DNA of 64,000 nucleotides from Culicoidibacter larvae (GTDB lineage: Bacteria > Bacillota_I > Bacilli_A > Culicoidibacterales > Culicoidibacteraceae), in assembly GCF_005771635.1 (NCBI RefSeq), contig NZ_VBWP01000010.1:38962-102961 (forward strand), read 5' to 3'. A program made the translations under genes and the position numbers. A model generated the notes under the pieces. The model was not told the DNA's origin. It did no database searches and saw nothing but the letters and a program-made list of their open reading frames with translations. Below are positions 49,710-58,310 of the stretch, piece by piece. The first letter of the stretch is position 1. Every line of letters begins with the position of its first letter.

Positions 49710-50939
49710 CTATATGAATTGTGAGATAAGCAGGAAGATGTTGAGCATGGTGACGATGCCGCCAATGGTCCAGAGGGCAATGGTCATTTGGAGTGAGTTT
49801 TTATGTTTGCCCATGACTTTAGCGGATGAGGTGAGGTAAATTTGAAGGAAGATGGTAATTGGTAATTGAATGCTAAGCAGCATTTGCGAGATAATCAGTC
49901 CTTTGAAGGGGTCGCCGATAAAGAAGATCACGAAGAGGCCGCCGAGCAGGGTAATCAGGATGCCATGGCGTGAAGTTTTGTCTTTAGCATCATATGATTT
50001 GCCAAAGATGCCGGCATAGATGCTGCCACCAGCCATACCGGCAGTGATGCTTGAAGCAATGCCGGCGAAGAGCAGGGCGACAGCAAAGACGATAGCGGCG
50101 CCGTTGCCAAGCAAAGGAACAAGCAGTTGTTCGGCTTGAGCCAGTTCAGTCACTTCGATTCCTTTATTAAAGAAGGTGACTGAGACTAATATCATGGCGC
50201 TGTTAATCATCCAACCGATAATCATGGAAACTAGTGTGTCGGCAAACTCATATTGCAGTCGTTTTTCAATTGTTGCTTCGCTTTCTAAGTTGATTTTTTG
50301 ATTTTGAATGGTTTCCGAGTGCAGGAATAAATTATGGGGCATAACCACTGCTCCCAGTACACTCATTATAATGACCATGGAACCTGGTGGAATAGATGGT
50401 GTAACCCAAGCTTTTATCGCTTCCGGCCAGTCAATATTTACCAGAGTTAACTCAAAGAGAAAGGCAATACCGATTAACGAAACAAATAACATAATGACTT
50501 TTTCGATTTTTTTGTATGAGTTGGTGAATGAGAAAAAGATGATAGCAACAGTTGCCAGCATTGCTCCAAAAATGAGCGGCAAGCCGGTTAGCATCTGTAG
50601 AGCGATTGCTGCTCCTAAGATTTCAGCTGTTGCAGTAGCAATCGATGCGATGACCGCAGTTGATAAAACCGGTCGACCAATCCATTTTGGGGTATGGGCG
50701 GTTGTTGCTTCCGACAGACATTTCCCGGTTACAATACCAAGGTGAGCAGCGTTGTGCTGCAGAATAATTAACATAATTGTTGAGAGTGTTACCGTCCACA
50801 AAAGCGCATAGCCATAGGTCGAACCGGCAGCTATGTTTGAAGCCCAGTTGCCGGGATCGATGAAACCAACAGTTACCAATAATCCCGGACCAATAAATTT
50901 CAGACTGCCTATAGCAGTTTTGATGTTAAATCTTTTCAT
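49710..50939 (-). CDS. NRAMP-family divalent metal transporter
   Basis: A 409-residue transporter with about eleven membrane helices. The metal-binding motifs are intact: D-P-G-N in helix 1 (about residue 28) and M-P-H-N in helix 6 (about 203). This favours uptake of Mn2+ or Fe2+ with protons, and I would name it mntH-like rather than mntH because the helix-7-8 region (A-S-S-I-T-A-G-M) differs from classical MntH. A manganese link would fit pyruvate oxidase and H2O2 stress in this region, an inference. Confidence 0.9.
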   Translation of the reverse strand: MKRFNIKTAIGSLKFIGPGLLVTVGFIDPGNWASNIAAGSTYGYALLWTVTLSTIMLIILQHNAAHLGIVTGKCLSEATTAHTPKWIGRPVLSTAVIASIATATAEILGAAIALQMLTGLPLIFGAMLATVAIIFFSFTNSYKKIEKVIMLFVSLIGIAFLFELTLVNIDWPEAIKAWVTPSIPPGSMVIIMSVLGAVVMPHNLFLHSETIQNQKINLESEATIEKRLQYEFADTLVSMIIGWMINSAMILVSVTFFNKGIEVTELAQAEQLLVPLLGNGAAIVFAVALLFAGIASSITAGMAGGSIYAGIFGKSYDAKDKTSRHGILITLLGGLFVIFFIGDPFKGLIISQMLLSIQLPITIFLQIYLTSSAKVMGKHKNSLQMTIALWTIGGIVTMLNIFLLISQFI

Positions 50940-51260
50940 AATAAACCTCGTACCTATTTATTATATAACTTTTGCTCCGGATTGAGTATGGGAAATTGTT
51001 ATTTTGAAGAATTGTTAAGAGCGCATAGCCACAGGCTTTGCGCTCTTTTTAGTTTTCCCCGAAATGCAAATGTCGCAAATTGTGTTTTTCTACTGTAATG
51101 ATTACAATATTGGCATCATTTTACCGTTAAATACGTTCGAAACTAGAGTGGACTCTAACTGTCAATTCGTTGAATAAGTCTGTATAATAAGGGTGTAGCA
51201 ATAGCTCAATACATCACTATTGGCAGTTGCTTGTATATAAAAATTAGGGGGAATTTTTTT
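50940..51260. other. 321-nt divergent region with an orphan terminator and a promoter
   Basis: No gene. The minus-strand TATAAT of the transporter lies near 50960. A plus-strand intrinsic terminator is at 51017-51050 although no plus-strand gene precedes it. The promoter of the next surface protein follows (TATAAT 51183-51188, weak CTGTCA 51159-51164), then the GGGGG run at 51247-51251. Confidence 0.55.
51017..51050 (+). terminator. Orphan intrinsic terminator
   Basis: AAGAGCGCA (51017-51025) pairs with TGCGCTCTT (51039-51047), inner AGCC/GGCT, then T run. It could end a transcript antisense to the transporter gene. Confidence 0.75.
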
Positions 51261-53927
51261 ATGAAAAAATTTGCTGCATTATTGTGTGTCGCATTGCTTT
51301 TTCTCGTTCCGGGACAAGTAAATGCATTTGCCACATCAACTGATAATAATATGTCTGAAGTGAATGAAGAAGCTTCAATTGAGAATGCTGAAACTTCAGA
51401 TAACAATGAAGTATATGGTGAAGATACTTCAAGTGATAATAACCAAGAAGCGGGTGCAACAGCAGCTGCTATTCAGCCGATGAGTTTAATTCCCGGAGCG
51501 AATGTTGAAGTGAACTCAATTCAAGATTTGATTGATACTGTACAACAGGCTGAAATGGATAAAGTAATTACTTTGGGAGCAAGTTTTCCAACTACGCTCA
51601 CAAGTGCAATTAATTTAACGATTCCACATAACTATAATATTACGATTGATGGCAACGGTGTTACTTTATTGCCGCTTGCTGGTCAAAAACATTTCAATGT
51701 TACCAACAACGGAACAGGTTTGGTAACTATTCAAAATATGACTTTACAAGGATTGACTTCACTTGATGGCAACGGCTACCCGGTTTGGGGTAATGTCGGT
51801 GGCGGAATTCAACTGAATGGTTCTGGTAAAAGTTTTGTTATCAATAATATGACTTTTAATAATATCGCCGGATATGGTGCTTTAAGCAATAGCGGTGGCG
51901 TTTTGTATACGGTTAATAATTCAACTTTTGAAAATAACATTAGTGGTACCGGCGGAGGAGCAATCAACGCTGAGGGAACACCGAATACTTTAATTCTTAA
52001 TAACAACTCATTTATTAATAATACTGCCGCTGGTTCAGGATATGATGGCGGAGCTATTTTTGTTAAATTCTTGATGGCAAAGTTTGAGGTTAACAATTCA
52101 TACTTCAGTGGTAACCGGGCAATTGCACCGGGTGCTGTTTCTGGCGGTCGCGGTGGCGCAATTTCATCAAACTACGCTGGTGGCGCATCAACGAGTTTGA
52201 TTAAAGATTCATTCTTTGAAGCGAATCATGCTTCACGACCGGGTACTGGAGTAAGTATTCACTCTGATGGTGGAGCAATTGCTGTATTTGATTTATCAAC
52301 TGGTGGTACTTTCAATATAGATGGATCAACTTTCATGAATAATACTGCTGACGATGATGGTGGGGCCTTGTTGCTGCAAGGGAAAGAGAATGCTGTTTTC
52401 AATATTACCAATTCTACTTTCTTTGCCAATAAAGCTTATGGAGCCGGAAATGATACTGGCCGTAGCGGTGGTGCAATTCAAATGTTTGCCAATGGTGCAG
52501 CTTTGACGGCAACAACATATAACTATACTAATAATACTTTTGCTCAAAATGAAGCTCATGATTATTATAGCGGTCAAAATCAAGCTGGTGGCGCAATTGC
52601 CGGTAGTGGGGCATTGGCACGAACAGCTAGAGCTTATATGACTAACAATATCTTGTTAGGCAATAAAGTTTATGATATTAATGGTGATGAGCGAACAACT
52701 TCTAAATACCAAAATTTCGCCGGCACTGCGAGTACTAATGTTAACAATATTGGACTTGATAATGGTTCGACAACTTATGTTTTACCAGATTACGCTAATG
52801 TATTTGGTGAATTTTCACCAACTCCAAGTGCTAATGGTTCTGGAGTGAAAGCTGGAAATCCTTCAAGCAGTTACTACTACACAGTTCCAACATTGTTGAT
52901 TATTCCTGGTAATGGAACAACACTTGGACTTGCAAGCAATAAGGCTGGAGCAGCCGGGGTAGCAGTTGATCAACGTGATTTAACCCGTAGTACTGCAAAA
53001 TCTGATATTGGCGCGGTTGAGATTGGTCAAATTACCTATAATAGCAATGGTGGTGCTTGGTCTTTACCAGCACTTACTGATTATGATGGTACTGAATATT
53101 ATGTTGGCACAACACCTGTTGACTACTATGCAGTTGGCACTTATGGCGCAGCAACAACGGTTCGTGATGATGCTAATTTGAGTCATGCAACAAAAACATT
53201 TGTTGAATGGAATACGCAAGCTGATGGCGGCGGAACTGGATATGATCCTGCCGATGCAATTAGTTTTAATGATGATATGGTCCTCTATGCAATTTGGGCA
53301 GATAGTTACACGATTACTTATGAAGGCAATACGCATACTGCCGGGACAGCACCAGTTGATAGCAATGCTTATGATTTAAATGATCCCGCAACAATTCTTG
53401 GTAAAGGTGACCTTGAAAAAGACGGGCATCGTTTCATTGGTTGGAATACACAAGCTGATGGTGGCGGAACTAGTTATGCTGCTAATGCATCAATTACAGT
53501 TACTGAGAATTTAACCTTGTATGCTCAATGGGCTGAGTGTCTTCATGTTACTTATCATGGGAACACCCATACCGGTGGAACAGAACCAATTGATCTTACT
53601 GATTACATCATACCTACCGAAAACATCGCAACTATTTTGGATTGTGGTAATCTGGTAAAAGATAACCATGCATTTGTTAGCTGGAATACGCAAGCAGATG
53701 GTGGTGGAACATCATATAATGCAGGCGATGCTATGACTTTAACTGGTCATGTTACCTTGTATGCACAATGGCGCGCAAACGATGTGCCACCGATTGAAGT
53801 AACTACTGATAATAACACTGATCCAAGCTTGCCGACAACTGGTCAGCAGCCGGAACTATTCTTGGCAATCGGTGCCGGACTTGTAATTCTTGGAGCGATT
53901 GTGGTTGTGAAAAGAAAACAAAAATAA
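51261..53927 (+). CDS. Beta-helix (PMP-like) LPXTG surface protein, second copy
   Basis: An 888-residue paralog of the 1364 protein. Signal peptide (about 1-25), acidic S/N-rich segment, beta-helix region (about 100-520) with N-S-T-F and G-G-A-I patterns, a ruler-like segment, three InlB-like repeats each with W-N-T-Q-A-D-G-G-G-T and ending in L-Y-A-[IQ]-W, then LPTTG, a helix and KRKQK. The two proteins keep the same domain order, with one more repeat here. ATG 51261 follows a GGGGG run (51247-51251); the upstream extension to 51231 is not used. Confidence 0.92.
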   Translation: MKKFAALLCVALLFLVPGQVNAFATSTDNNMSEVNEEASIENAETSDNNEVYGEDTSSDNNQEAGATAAAIQPMSLIPGANVEVNSIQDLIDTVQQAEMDKVITLGASFPTTLTSAINLTIPHNYNITIDGNGVTLLPLAGQKHFNVTNNGTGLVTIQNMTLQGLTSLDGNGYPVWGNVGGGIQLNGSGKSFVINNMTFNNIAGYGALSNSGGVLYTVNNSTFENNISGTGGGAINAEGTPNTLILNNNSFINNTAAGSGYDGGAIFVKFLMAKFEVNNSYFSGNRAIAPGAVSGGRGGAISSNYAGGASTSLIKDSFFEANHASRPGTGVSIHSDGGAIAVFDLSTGGTFNIDGSTFMNNTADDDGGALLLQGKENAVFNITNSTFFANKAYGAGNDTGRSGGAIQMFANGAALTATTYNYTNNTFAQNEAHDYYSGQNQAGGAIAGSGALARTARAYMTNNILLGNKVYDINGDERTTSKYQNFAGTASTNVNNIGLDNGSTTYVLPDYANVFGEFSPTPSANGSGVKAGNPSSSYYYTVPTLLIIPGNGTTLGLASNKAGAAGVAVDQRDLTRSTAKSDIGAVEIGQITYNSNGGAWSLPALTDYDGTEYYVGTTPVDYYAVGTYGAATTVRDDANLSHATKTFVEWNTQADGGGTGYDPADAISFNDDMVLYAIWADSYTITYEGNTHTAGTAPVDSNAYDLNDPATILGKGDLEKDGHRFIGWNTQADGGGTSYAANASITVTENLTLYAQWAECLHVTYHGNTHTGGTEPIDLTDYIIPTENIATILDCGNLVKDNHAFVSWNTQADGGGTSYNAGDAMTLTGHVTLYAQWRANDVPPIEVTTDNNTDPSLPTTGQQPELFLAIGAGLVILGAIVVVKRKQK

Positions 53928-53933
53928 GCATTT

Positions 53934-53968
53934 AAAAAACATCATCTTTTAAAGATGATGTTTTTTTT
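53934..53968 (+). terminator. Intrinsic terminator
   Basis: AAAACATCATCTTT pairs with AAAGATGATGTTTT around 53950, followed by a T run. Confidence 0.92.
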
Positions 53969-54057
53969 GTGGTAGAAGGATTGCAGGCAAATATCGATGA
54001 TGATATACTAAAGGCAGGAAAAGCAAGGGGAGTATTCTTTGAATAAGGAGATATTTT

Positions 54058-54510
54058 ATGAAGAAGAAACTGAGGGTTACGGCAGTGTTTTTATTATTGG
54101 TTGCTGCAGTTGCAGTTATGGCCTCAACAGCAAACGCGATGACCGTGACTGCCAGTCAGCAAAGACTGGCTAAAGAACAGATTGTTTTCATCGATAAAAG
54201 TGAACTTGAACGGGTAACCGGAAGTGTTTTAAGCACATCAGGGGTTAGCACTTTTGTTGCCCATTTCAATAATTCAGCAGTATGGACGCAGTTAGGGTTT
54301 TCAGTGGATGAGGCTGGAAAACTGACGGCGCGTGTGGAACAAGCGCCTGAACAGGTGTTAGCAGCGCTGAAAGCAATTGCTGAAGATAGTGGTGTCCGGT
54401 TGAAGATTGTGTTGCCTGCAAGCGGAAAAGTTTTTATTGGCTTTGGAACCCGTGAAGGAAAAATAGTTGATGAACTGCCTGCTGATTATGATGGCAATCC
54501 GATTCCATGA
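54058..54510 (+). CDS. Small secreted protein of unknown family
   Basis: A 150-residue protein with a clear signal peptide (about 1-27, ending A-N-A-M). The mature part of about 95 residues is alpha/beta with I-D-K-S-E-L-E-R-V-T-G, W-x-Q-L-G-F-S-x-D-E and L-K-I-V-L-P-A-S-G. The 54686 protein carries the same domain (S-R-E-D-I-E-Q-V-T-G, W-V-K-L-G-F-T-E-D-E). No cysteines or lipobox. I do not recognise the family. It lies between two surface-protein loci, so an envelope role is plausible. Confidence 0.8.
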   Translation: MKKKLRVTAVFLLLVAAVAVMASTANAMTVTASQQRLAKEQIVFIDKSELERVTGSVLSTSGVSTFVAHFNNSAVWTQLGFSVDEAGKLTARVEQAPEQVLAALKAIAEDSGVRLKIVLPASGKVFIGFGTREGKIVDELPADYDGNPIP

Positions 54511-54586
54511 TTTTTATACAGTTATCGTAACTCTGTAAAGATAATAGAATTTTATGGGAATAAAGCGCTTCTATGATAAAGTATGC

Positions 54587-54626
54587 TATACTCTTATATA
54601 GAAGAACCCTTTGCCGGTGACGGCTC
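54587..54626 (+). promoter_or_regulatory. TATACT box and GNRA-capped leader hairpin
   Basis: TATACT at 54587-54592, then a short leader folding as GCCG-GTGA-CGGC (a GNRA tetraloop) with outer CTTT/AAAG pairing around 54609-54630. A terminator follows directly, so this could be an attenuated leader or a small RNA. Confidence 0.45.
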
Positions 54627-54668
54627 AAAGCTCTTACACTTTTTTAGGTGTGAGAGCTTTTTTTATAT
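54627..54668 (+). terminator. Intrinsic terminator before the 54686 gene
   Basis: AAAGCTCTTACAC (54627-54639) pairs with GTGTGAGAGCTTT (54648-54660), then T run. Only 18 nt separate it from the next start. Confidence 0.85.
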
Positions 54669-54685
54669 AGAAAGAGGCGAATAAA

Positions 54686-55495
54686 TTGAAAAAGAAGTAT
54701 TGGATTATTGGTGGGTGCAGTATTGCAGCATTATTATTGGTAGCATTGTTAGGATATGGGGTGTATGCAATGATGACACCGAGTGAACAGCCACAGCCGG
54801 CGGTTGTTCCGGAGGCAACAAGCGCGAATAATGCAGTGACAGGTGGCAGTAACAGCAGTGAGACCGGCAAGCAAATTGTGCTGGTAAGTCGTGAAGATAT
54901 TGAACAGGTTACCGGTATGAGTATTAGCATTGAAAACGCTGGTAGTATTGCCAGCAAATTTCAGGATAGCGGGATGTGGGTGAAGCTGGGCTTCACTGAG
55001 GATGAAAGTGAGCGGATTGCGGCGCGGGCGCAGCAATCGTCAGAACAGCTGCGCGGGATTTTGAAGTCGCTGACACATAATAATCATCTGCAATTGAAGA
55101 TTATTTTGCTGCCGGATGGACATGTTAATTTAGGCAAAGGTAATAGTTATGCTGATTACAATGGTAATGGAGCAAGTACTGATGGTTATGCCGGCATTAA
55201 TCAGTTGGAGATTGAAGTTGAGTATATCAATGGCGATTACCAACTTGAGTATAAGAATAATGGGTACGGTATTGATGGTGAAATTGAAGATGAGCGTACC
55301 GGCAGTAAGTTGAAGGGCAGCAGCGCAGTAGCGGAGATTGAAGCACAATTGGATTTGATTAGTTTGAGTCCGGATATGAGCAGTGAAGCAATCTTTGCCG
55401 AGTTAGATAAGGCCTTTCCGGTTGCATCGGGCTGGCAAAAGTATGAGGTTGAGATTCATTTTAGCGATGGGACGGTTTTTGAATATCGACGATGA
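54686..55495 (+). CDS. Membrane-anchored protein: 54058-type domain plus YusW-like domain
   Basis: A 269-residue protein starting with TTG after AAAGAGG. An N-terminal membrane helix (about 8-30) acts as anchor or signal. An S/T-rich linker follows, then the domain shared with the 54058 protein (about 65-155). The C-terminal part (about 170-269: L-E-I-E-V-E-Y-I-N-G, F-S-D-G-T) matches the YusW-like pattern from memory. It is the longer sister of a tandem pair. Function unknown; surface exposure is likely. Confidence 0.78.
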   Translation: MKKKYWIIGGCSIAALLLVALLGYGVYAMMTPSEQPQPAVVPEATSANNAVTGGSNSSETGKQIVLVSREDIEQVTGMSISIENAGSIASKFQDSGMWVKLGFTEDESERIAARAQQSSEQLRGILKSLTHNNHLQLKIILLPDGHVNLGKGNSYADYNGNGASTDGYAGINQLEIEVEYINGDYQLEYKNNGYGIDGEIEDERTGSKLKGSSAVAEIEAQLDLISLSPDMSSEAIFAELDKAFPVASGWQKYEVEIHFSDGTVFEYRR

Positions 55496-55496
55496 A

Positions 55497-55556
55497 AGCA
55501 CTCGCGACGAGTGCTTAGAGCGTGTGACAGGTTGGCTGTCACGCGCTCTTTTTTTT
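55497..55556 (+). terminator. Double hairpin with terminator
   Basis: AGCACTCG/CGAGTGCT (55497-55515) then AGAGCGTGTGACAG/CTGTCACGCGCTCT (55517-55549) and a T run. Confidence 0.9.
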
Positions 55557-55650
55557 CTTTAAAAGCGTCATTGAACACAATTTCACAAAACAGCGTTATA
55601 ATAAATATACGATAAGTTTTTACTTACGGATAGGAAGGAATTGATGAATA

Positions 55651-57381
55651 ATGGCTACTATTCAGGCTGGGAGAGCGATGGTAAAAGTATTGGAAAGCTG
55701 GGGTGTTGATCATATTTATGGTGTACCCGGTGGTTCAATAAATACAACGATGGACGCTTTGTACCAGGAACGTGAGGGGATTCAGTATATTCAAGTACGC
55801 CACGAGGAAGTGGGTGCTTTAGCTGCAGCAGCGGATGCAAAACTGACTGGAAAAATTGGTGTTTGTTTTGGTTCTGCCGGACCGGGGGCAACCCATTTAT
55901 TTAATGGTTTATATGATGCTAAAATGGATCATGTGCCGGTTTTGGCAATTATTGGTCAAGTTGCATCTAAATTTATGAATTATGATTATTTTCAAGAGAT
56001 GAATGAAAACCCGATGTTTGTTGATGTTAGTGTGTACAATCGGACAGTTATGACACCGGAAAGTTTGCCGCGGATTATTGATGAAGCAATCCGAATTGCC
56101 TATCAACAAAACGGTGTTGCAGTAGTAACGATTCCGGTTGATTTAGCTGATGTGGAAATTGCCGATGATTATGCAACAAGTGCGGGAGCTTATAAAAAAG
56201 CTTATCCGGAAATAAATAATGTTGAGGCGATTGCTGAAGCAGTGCAATTAATCGAGGCTGCTGAGCGGCCGGTCATTTTTGCCGGTCAAGGAACTCGCGG
56301 TTCACGGAAAGAATTAATTGAACTTTCTGAGCATTTTTCAATGCCAGTGATTCAATCAGTATTAGCGAAAGGAATTATGCCGGATAATCATCCAAACTTT
56401 ATGGGGATGTTATGGCGGCTTGGTACCAAACCGTCAGTTGAAGCAATTAATGCTGCTGACTTGCTGGTATTAATTGGCTCTGATTTTCCATTTGCACAAG
56501 CATTTCCCAAAGATGCAAAATGTATTCAAATTGATATTAATGCTGCTAACTTTGGTAAACGTCATAGTGTTGATGTCAGTATTTTAGGGGATGCCGGCAG
56601 TGTGATGCGCGAGCTTGTAGTTCGCGGCAGCAGCAAAGCCGAAACCGCGTTCCTGAAAGCTTGCCAAATCAACCGTCAGAATTGGCGGAAATGGTTGCAA
56701 GGTTTTATGGATGATACCAGTACACCACTTCGCACTGAGGCTGTGTATAAACAAATCAATCGTATTGCCGAAAAAGATGCTGTATTCTCAGTTGATGTCG
56801 GTAACTCAACAACTCAATCAGTACGTTTGCTTGAGATGAATGAGCAACAACGTTTTATTACTTCTGGTTGGTTTGCAACTATGGGATTTGGTTTACCGGG
56901 AGCAATTGCCGCATCGTTGAGTTATCCGGGACGACAAGTATTCTCAATTAATGGTGATGGTGCTTTTGCAATGGTAATGCAAGATTACTTAACACAAATT
57001 AAATATCATTTGCCAGCTATTAATGTAGTGTTCAGTAATGATTCGCTTGGCTTCATCGAAGCTGAACAGGAAGCGACTGAACAACAAAAATTTGGTGTTG
57101 ATTTAATTGATGCTGACTTTGCTAAGTTTGCTGAGGCGTGTGGTGGTGTTGGCTTCCGGGTTGAAACTGCTGAAGAGTTGGAAGCTGCCTTTACTGAAGC
57201 AGCTAAAAGTGACATGCCGGTCATTATTGATGTGAAAACTGCCAATCTTGGTCCGCTGCCAACTGAATCGCTGGTGTTGGATGAAGCGTTAGGTCATACG
57301 CCAGAAGCGATTGCCGCTTTTAAAGAAAAATATGAAGTGCATGATATGCCGTTATTGCGGGAAATTATTGCCGAATTGTAA
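55651..57381 (+). CDS. spxB: Pyruvate oxidase (ThDP/FAD dependent)
   Basis: A 576-residue enzyme that turns pyruvate, phosphate and O2 into acetyl phosphate, CO2 and H2O2. The ThDP half site is V-R-H-E-E-V, with G-D-G-A-F-A-M-V-M-Q-D and N-D-S-L-G-F-I-E for diphosphate. The segment F-Q-E-M-N-E-N-P and the end G-P-L-P-T-E are those of Lactobacillus pyruvate oxidase rather than acetolactate synthase. Length fits the family. AAGGAA precedes the ATG; a TATAAT lies at 55597. Acetolactate synthase is the main alternative. Confidence 0.88.
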   Translation: MATIQAGRAMVKVLESWGVDHIYGVPGGSINTTMDALYQEREGIQYIQVRHEEVGALAAAADAKLTGKIGVCFGSAGPGATHLFNGLYDAKMDHVPVLAIIGQVASKFMNYDYFQEMNENPMFVDVSVYNRTVMTPESLPRIIDEAIRIAYQQNGVAVVTIPVDLADVEIADDYATSAGAYKKAYPEINNVEAIAEAVQLIEAAERPVIFAGQGTRGSRKELIELSEHFSMPVIQSVLAKGIMPDNHPNFMGMLWRLGTKPSVEAINAADLLVLIGSDFPFAQAFPKDAKCIQIDINAANFGKRHSVDVSILGDAGSVMRELVVRGSSKAETAFLKACQINRQNWRKWLQGFMDDTSTPLRTEAVYKQINRIAEKDAVFSVDVGNSTTQSVRLLEMNEQQRFITSGWFATMGFGLPGAIAASLSYPGRQVFSINGDGAFAMVMQDYLTQIKYHLPAINVVFSNDSLGFIEAEQEATEQQKFGVDLIDADFAKFAEACGGVGFRVETAEELEAAFTEAAKSDMPVIIDVKTANLGPLPTESLVLDEALGHTPEAIAAFKEKYEVHDMPLLREIIAEL

Positions 57382-57399
57382 CAATTTATAGAGAAGTTG

Positions 57400-57434
57400 A
57401 AAAGCCTGCGCCGGGTTCGGCGCAGGCTTTTTTT
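57400..57434 (+). terminator. Intrinsic terminator
   Basis: AAAAGCCTGCGCCG (57400-57413) pairs with CGGCGCAGGCTTTT (57418-57431), then T run. Confidence 0.93.
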
Positions 57435-57547
57435 CTTTGTACACAAACTCCATAATCATCCACATTCAATCCCTTGTCCGACCTGGTATGACTTGCTAAA
57501 ATGAGAGTAAGTAATAGGGCTATTGATGTGTTCACATAATAACTTTT

Positions 57548-57576
57548 TTGACATTATTGGTATTGTTAAGTAAGCT
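57548..57576 (+). promoter_or_regulatory. Weak promoter candidate of the second cassette
   Basis: TTGACA (57548-57553) is perfect, but the -10 at 17 nt (TAAGCT) is poor. It suggests an activator-dependent promoter. A GGGGGG run (57630-57635) is the ribosome site. Confidence 0.4.
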
Positions 57577-57641
57577 AAAAAGGATTGGGTTAATTTATAT
57601 AGTAAGCAATTAGCCTAAGAATAGTTTCCGGGGGGATTTTT

Positions 57642-58310
57642 ATGAAACGAATATTATTTGTTGATGACGATGATTTTTATCGTGATGTTTTTGCTGACTT
57701 ACTTTTGAATGAAGGCTATGCTGTTGATGCTGTGAAAAGTGCAGCGGAGGGTATAGTCCTTTTTAAAAAGAGTCCATATGATTTGGTACTGAGTGATTTG
57801 AAAATGGATACGATTGACGGTTCGCAGTTGTTAACCATCATTCGTAAGTATGATCAACGTACCAGAATTGTTATTTTGACTGGTTCTGATGATGAACAAG
57901 ATGAACTGCGTTGTTTGGATTTATTTGCTAATGAGTATTTGAAAAAATCAACGCCAATTAATATTTTGCTAAAACGAATCGAAATCGCTATGAGTAGTGA
58001 TACGATTGTGCCGGTGAAAAATTTATATAGTCGTGCAGAAAATATTGAGATTGAGAATAAAAATAAGCGAATTACCAAAAATGGTGAATCGATTGTATTG
58101 ACACAGAAAGAATTTGATTTATTGACGTTTTTCTTGAGCAATAAAAACCGGTTGTTGACCCGTGAAGAAATTTTGCAATCAGTTTGGCGGGCTGATGTTG
58201 GATTTTTTGATACCAGAACAGTAGATACTTATGTAAAAAAATTGCGAGCAAAATTACAGATATCAAGCATTGCTTCGATTCGAGGTGCAGGCTATGAATG
58301 GCTTGAATAA
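57642..58310 (+). CDS. OmpR-family response regulator (cassette 2)
   Basis: A 222-residue paralog of the 10025 regulator. Receiver: D8-D10, phospho-acceptor D52 (in S-D-L-K-M), T80, K101. The shared stretch after the acceptor (I-D-G-x-Q-L-L-x-I-I-R-K-Y) and the winged helix (V-D-T-Y-V-K-K-L-R) are almost the same as in cassette 1, so the two may bind related sites. The start follows a GGGGGG run. The kinase begins inside its 3' end. Confidence 0.93.
   Translation: MKRILFVDDDDFYRDVFADLLLNEGYAVDAVKSAAEGIVLFKKSPYDLVLSDLKMDTIDGSQLLTIIRKYDQRTRIVILTGSDDEQDELRCLDLFANEYLKKSTPINILLKRIEIAMSSDTIVPVKNLYSRAENIEIENKNKRITKNGESIVLTQKEFDLLTFFLSNKNRLLTREEILQSVWRADVGFFDTRTVDTYVKKLRAKLQISSIASIRGAGYEWLE

Noticed and set aside
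55651..57381. Acetolactate synthase
   Set aside because: The F-Q-E-M-N-E-N-P segment, the C-terminal end and the absence of an alsD neighbour fit pyruvate oxidase better.
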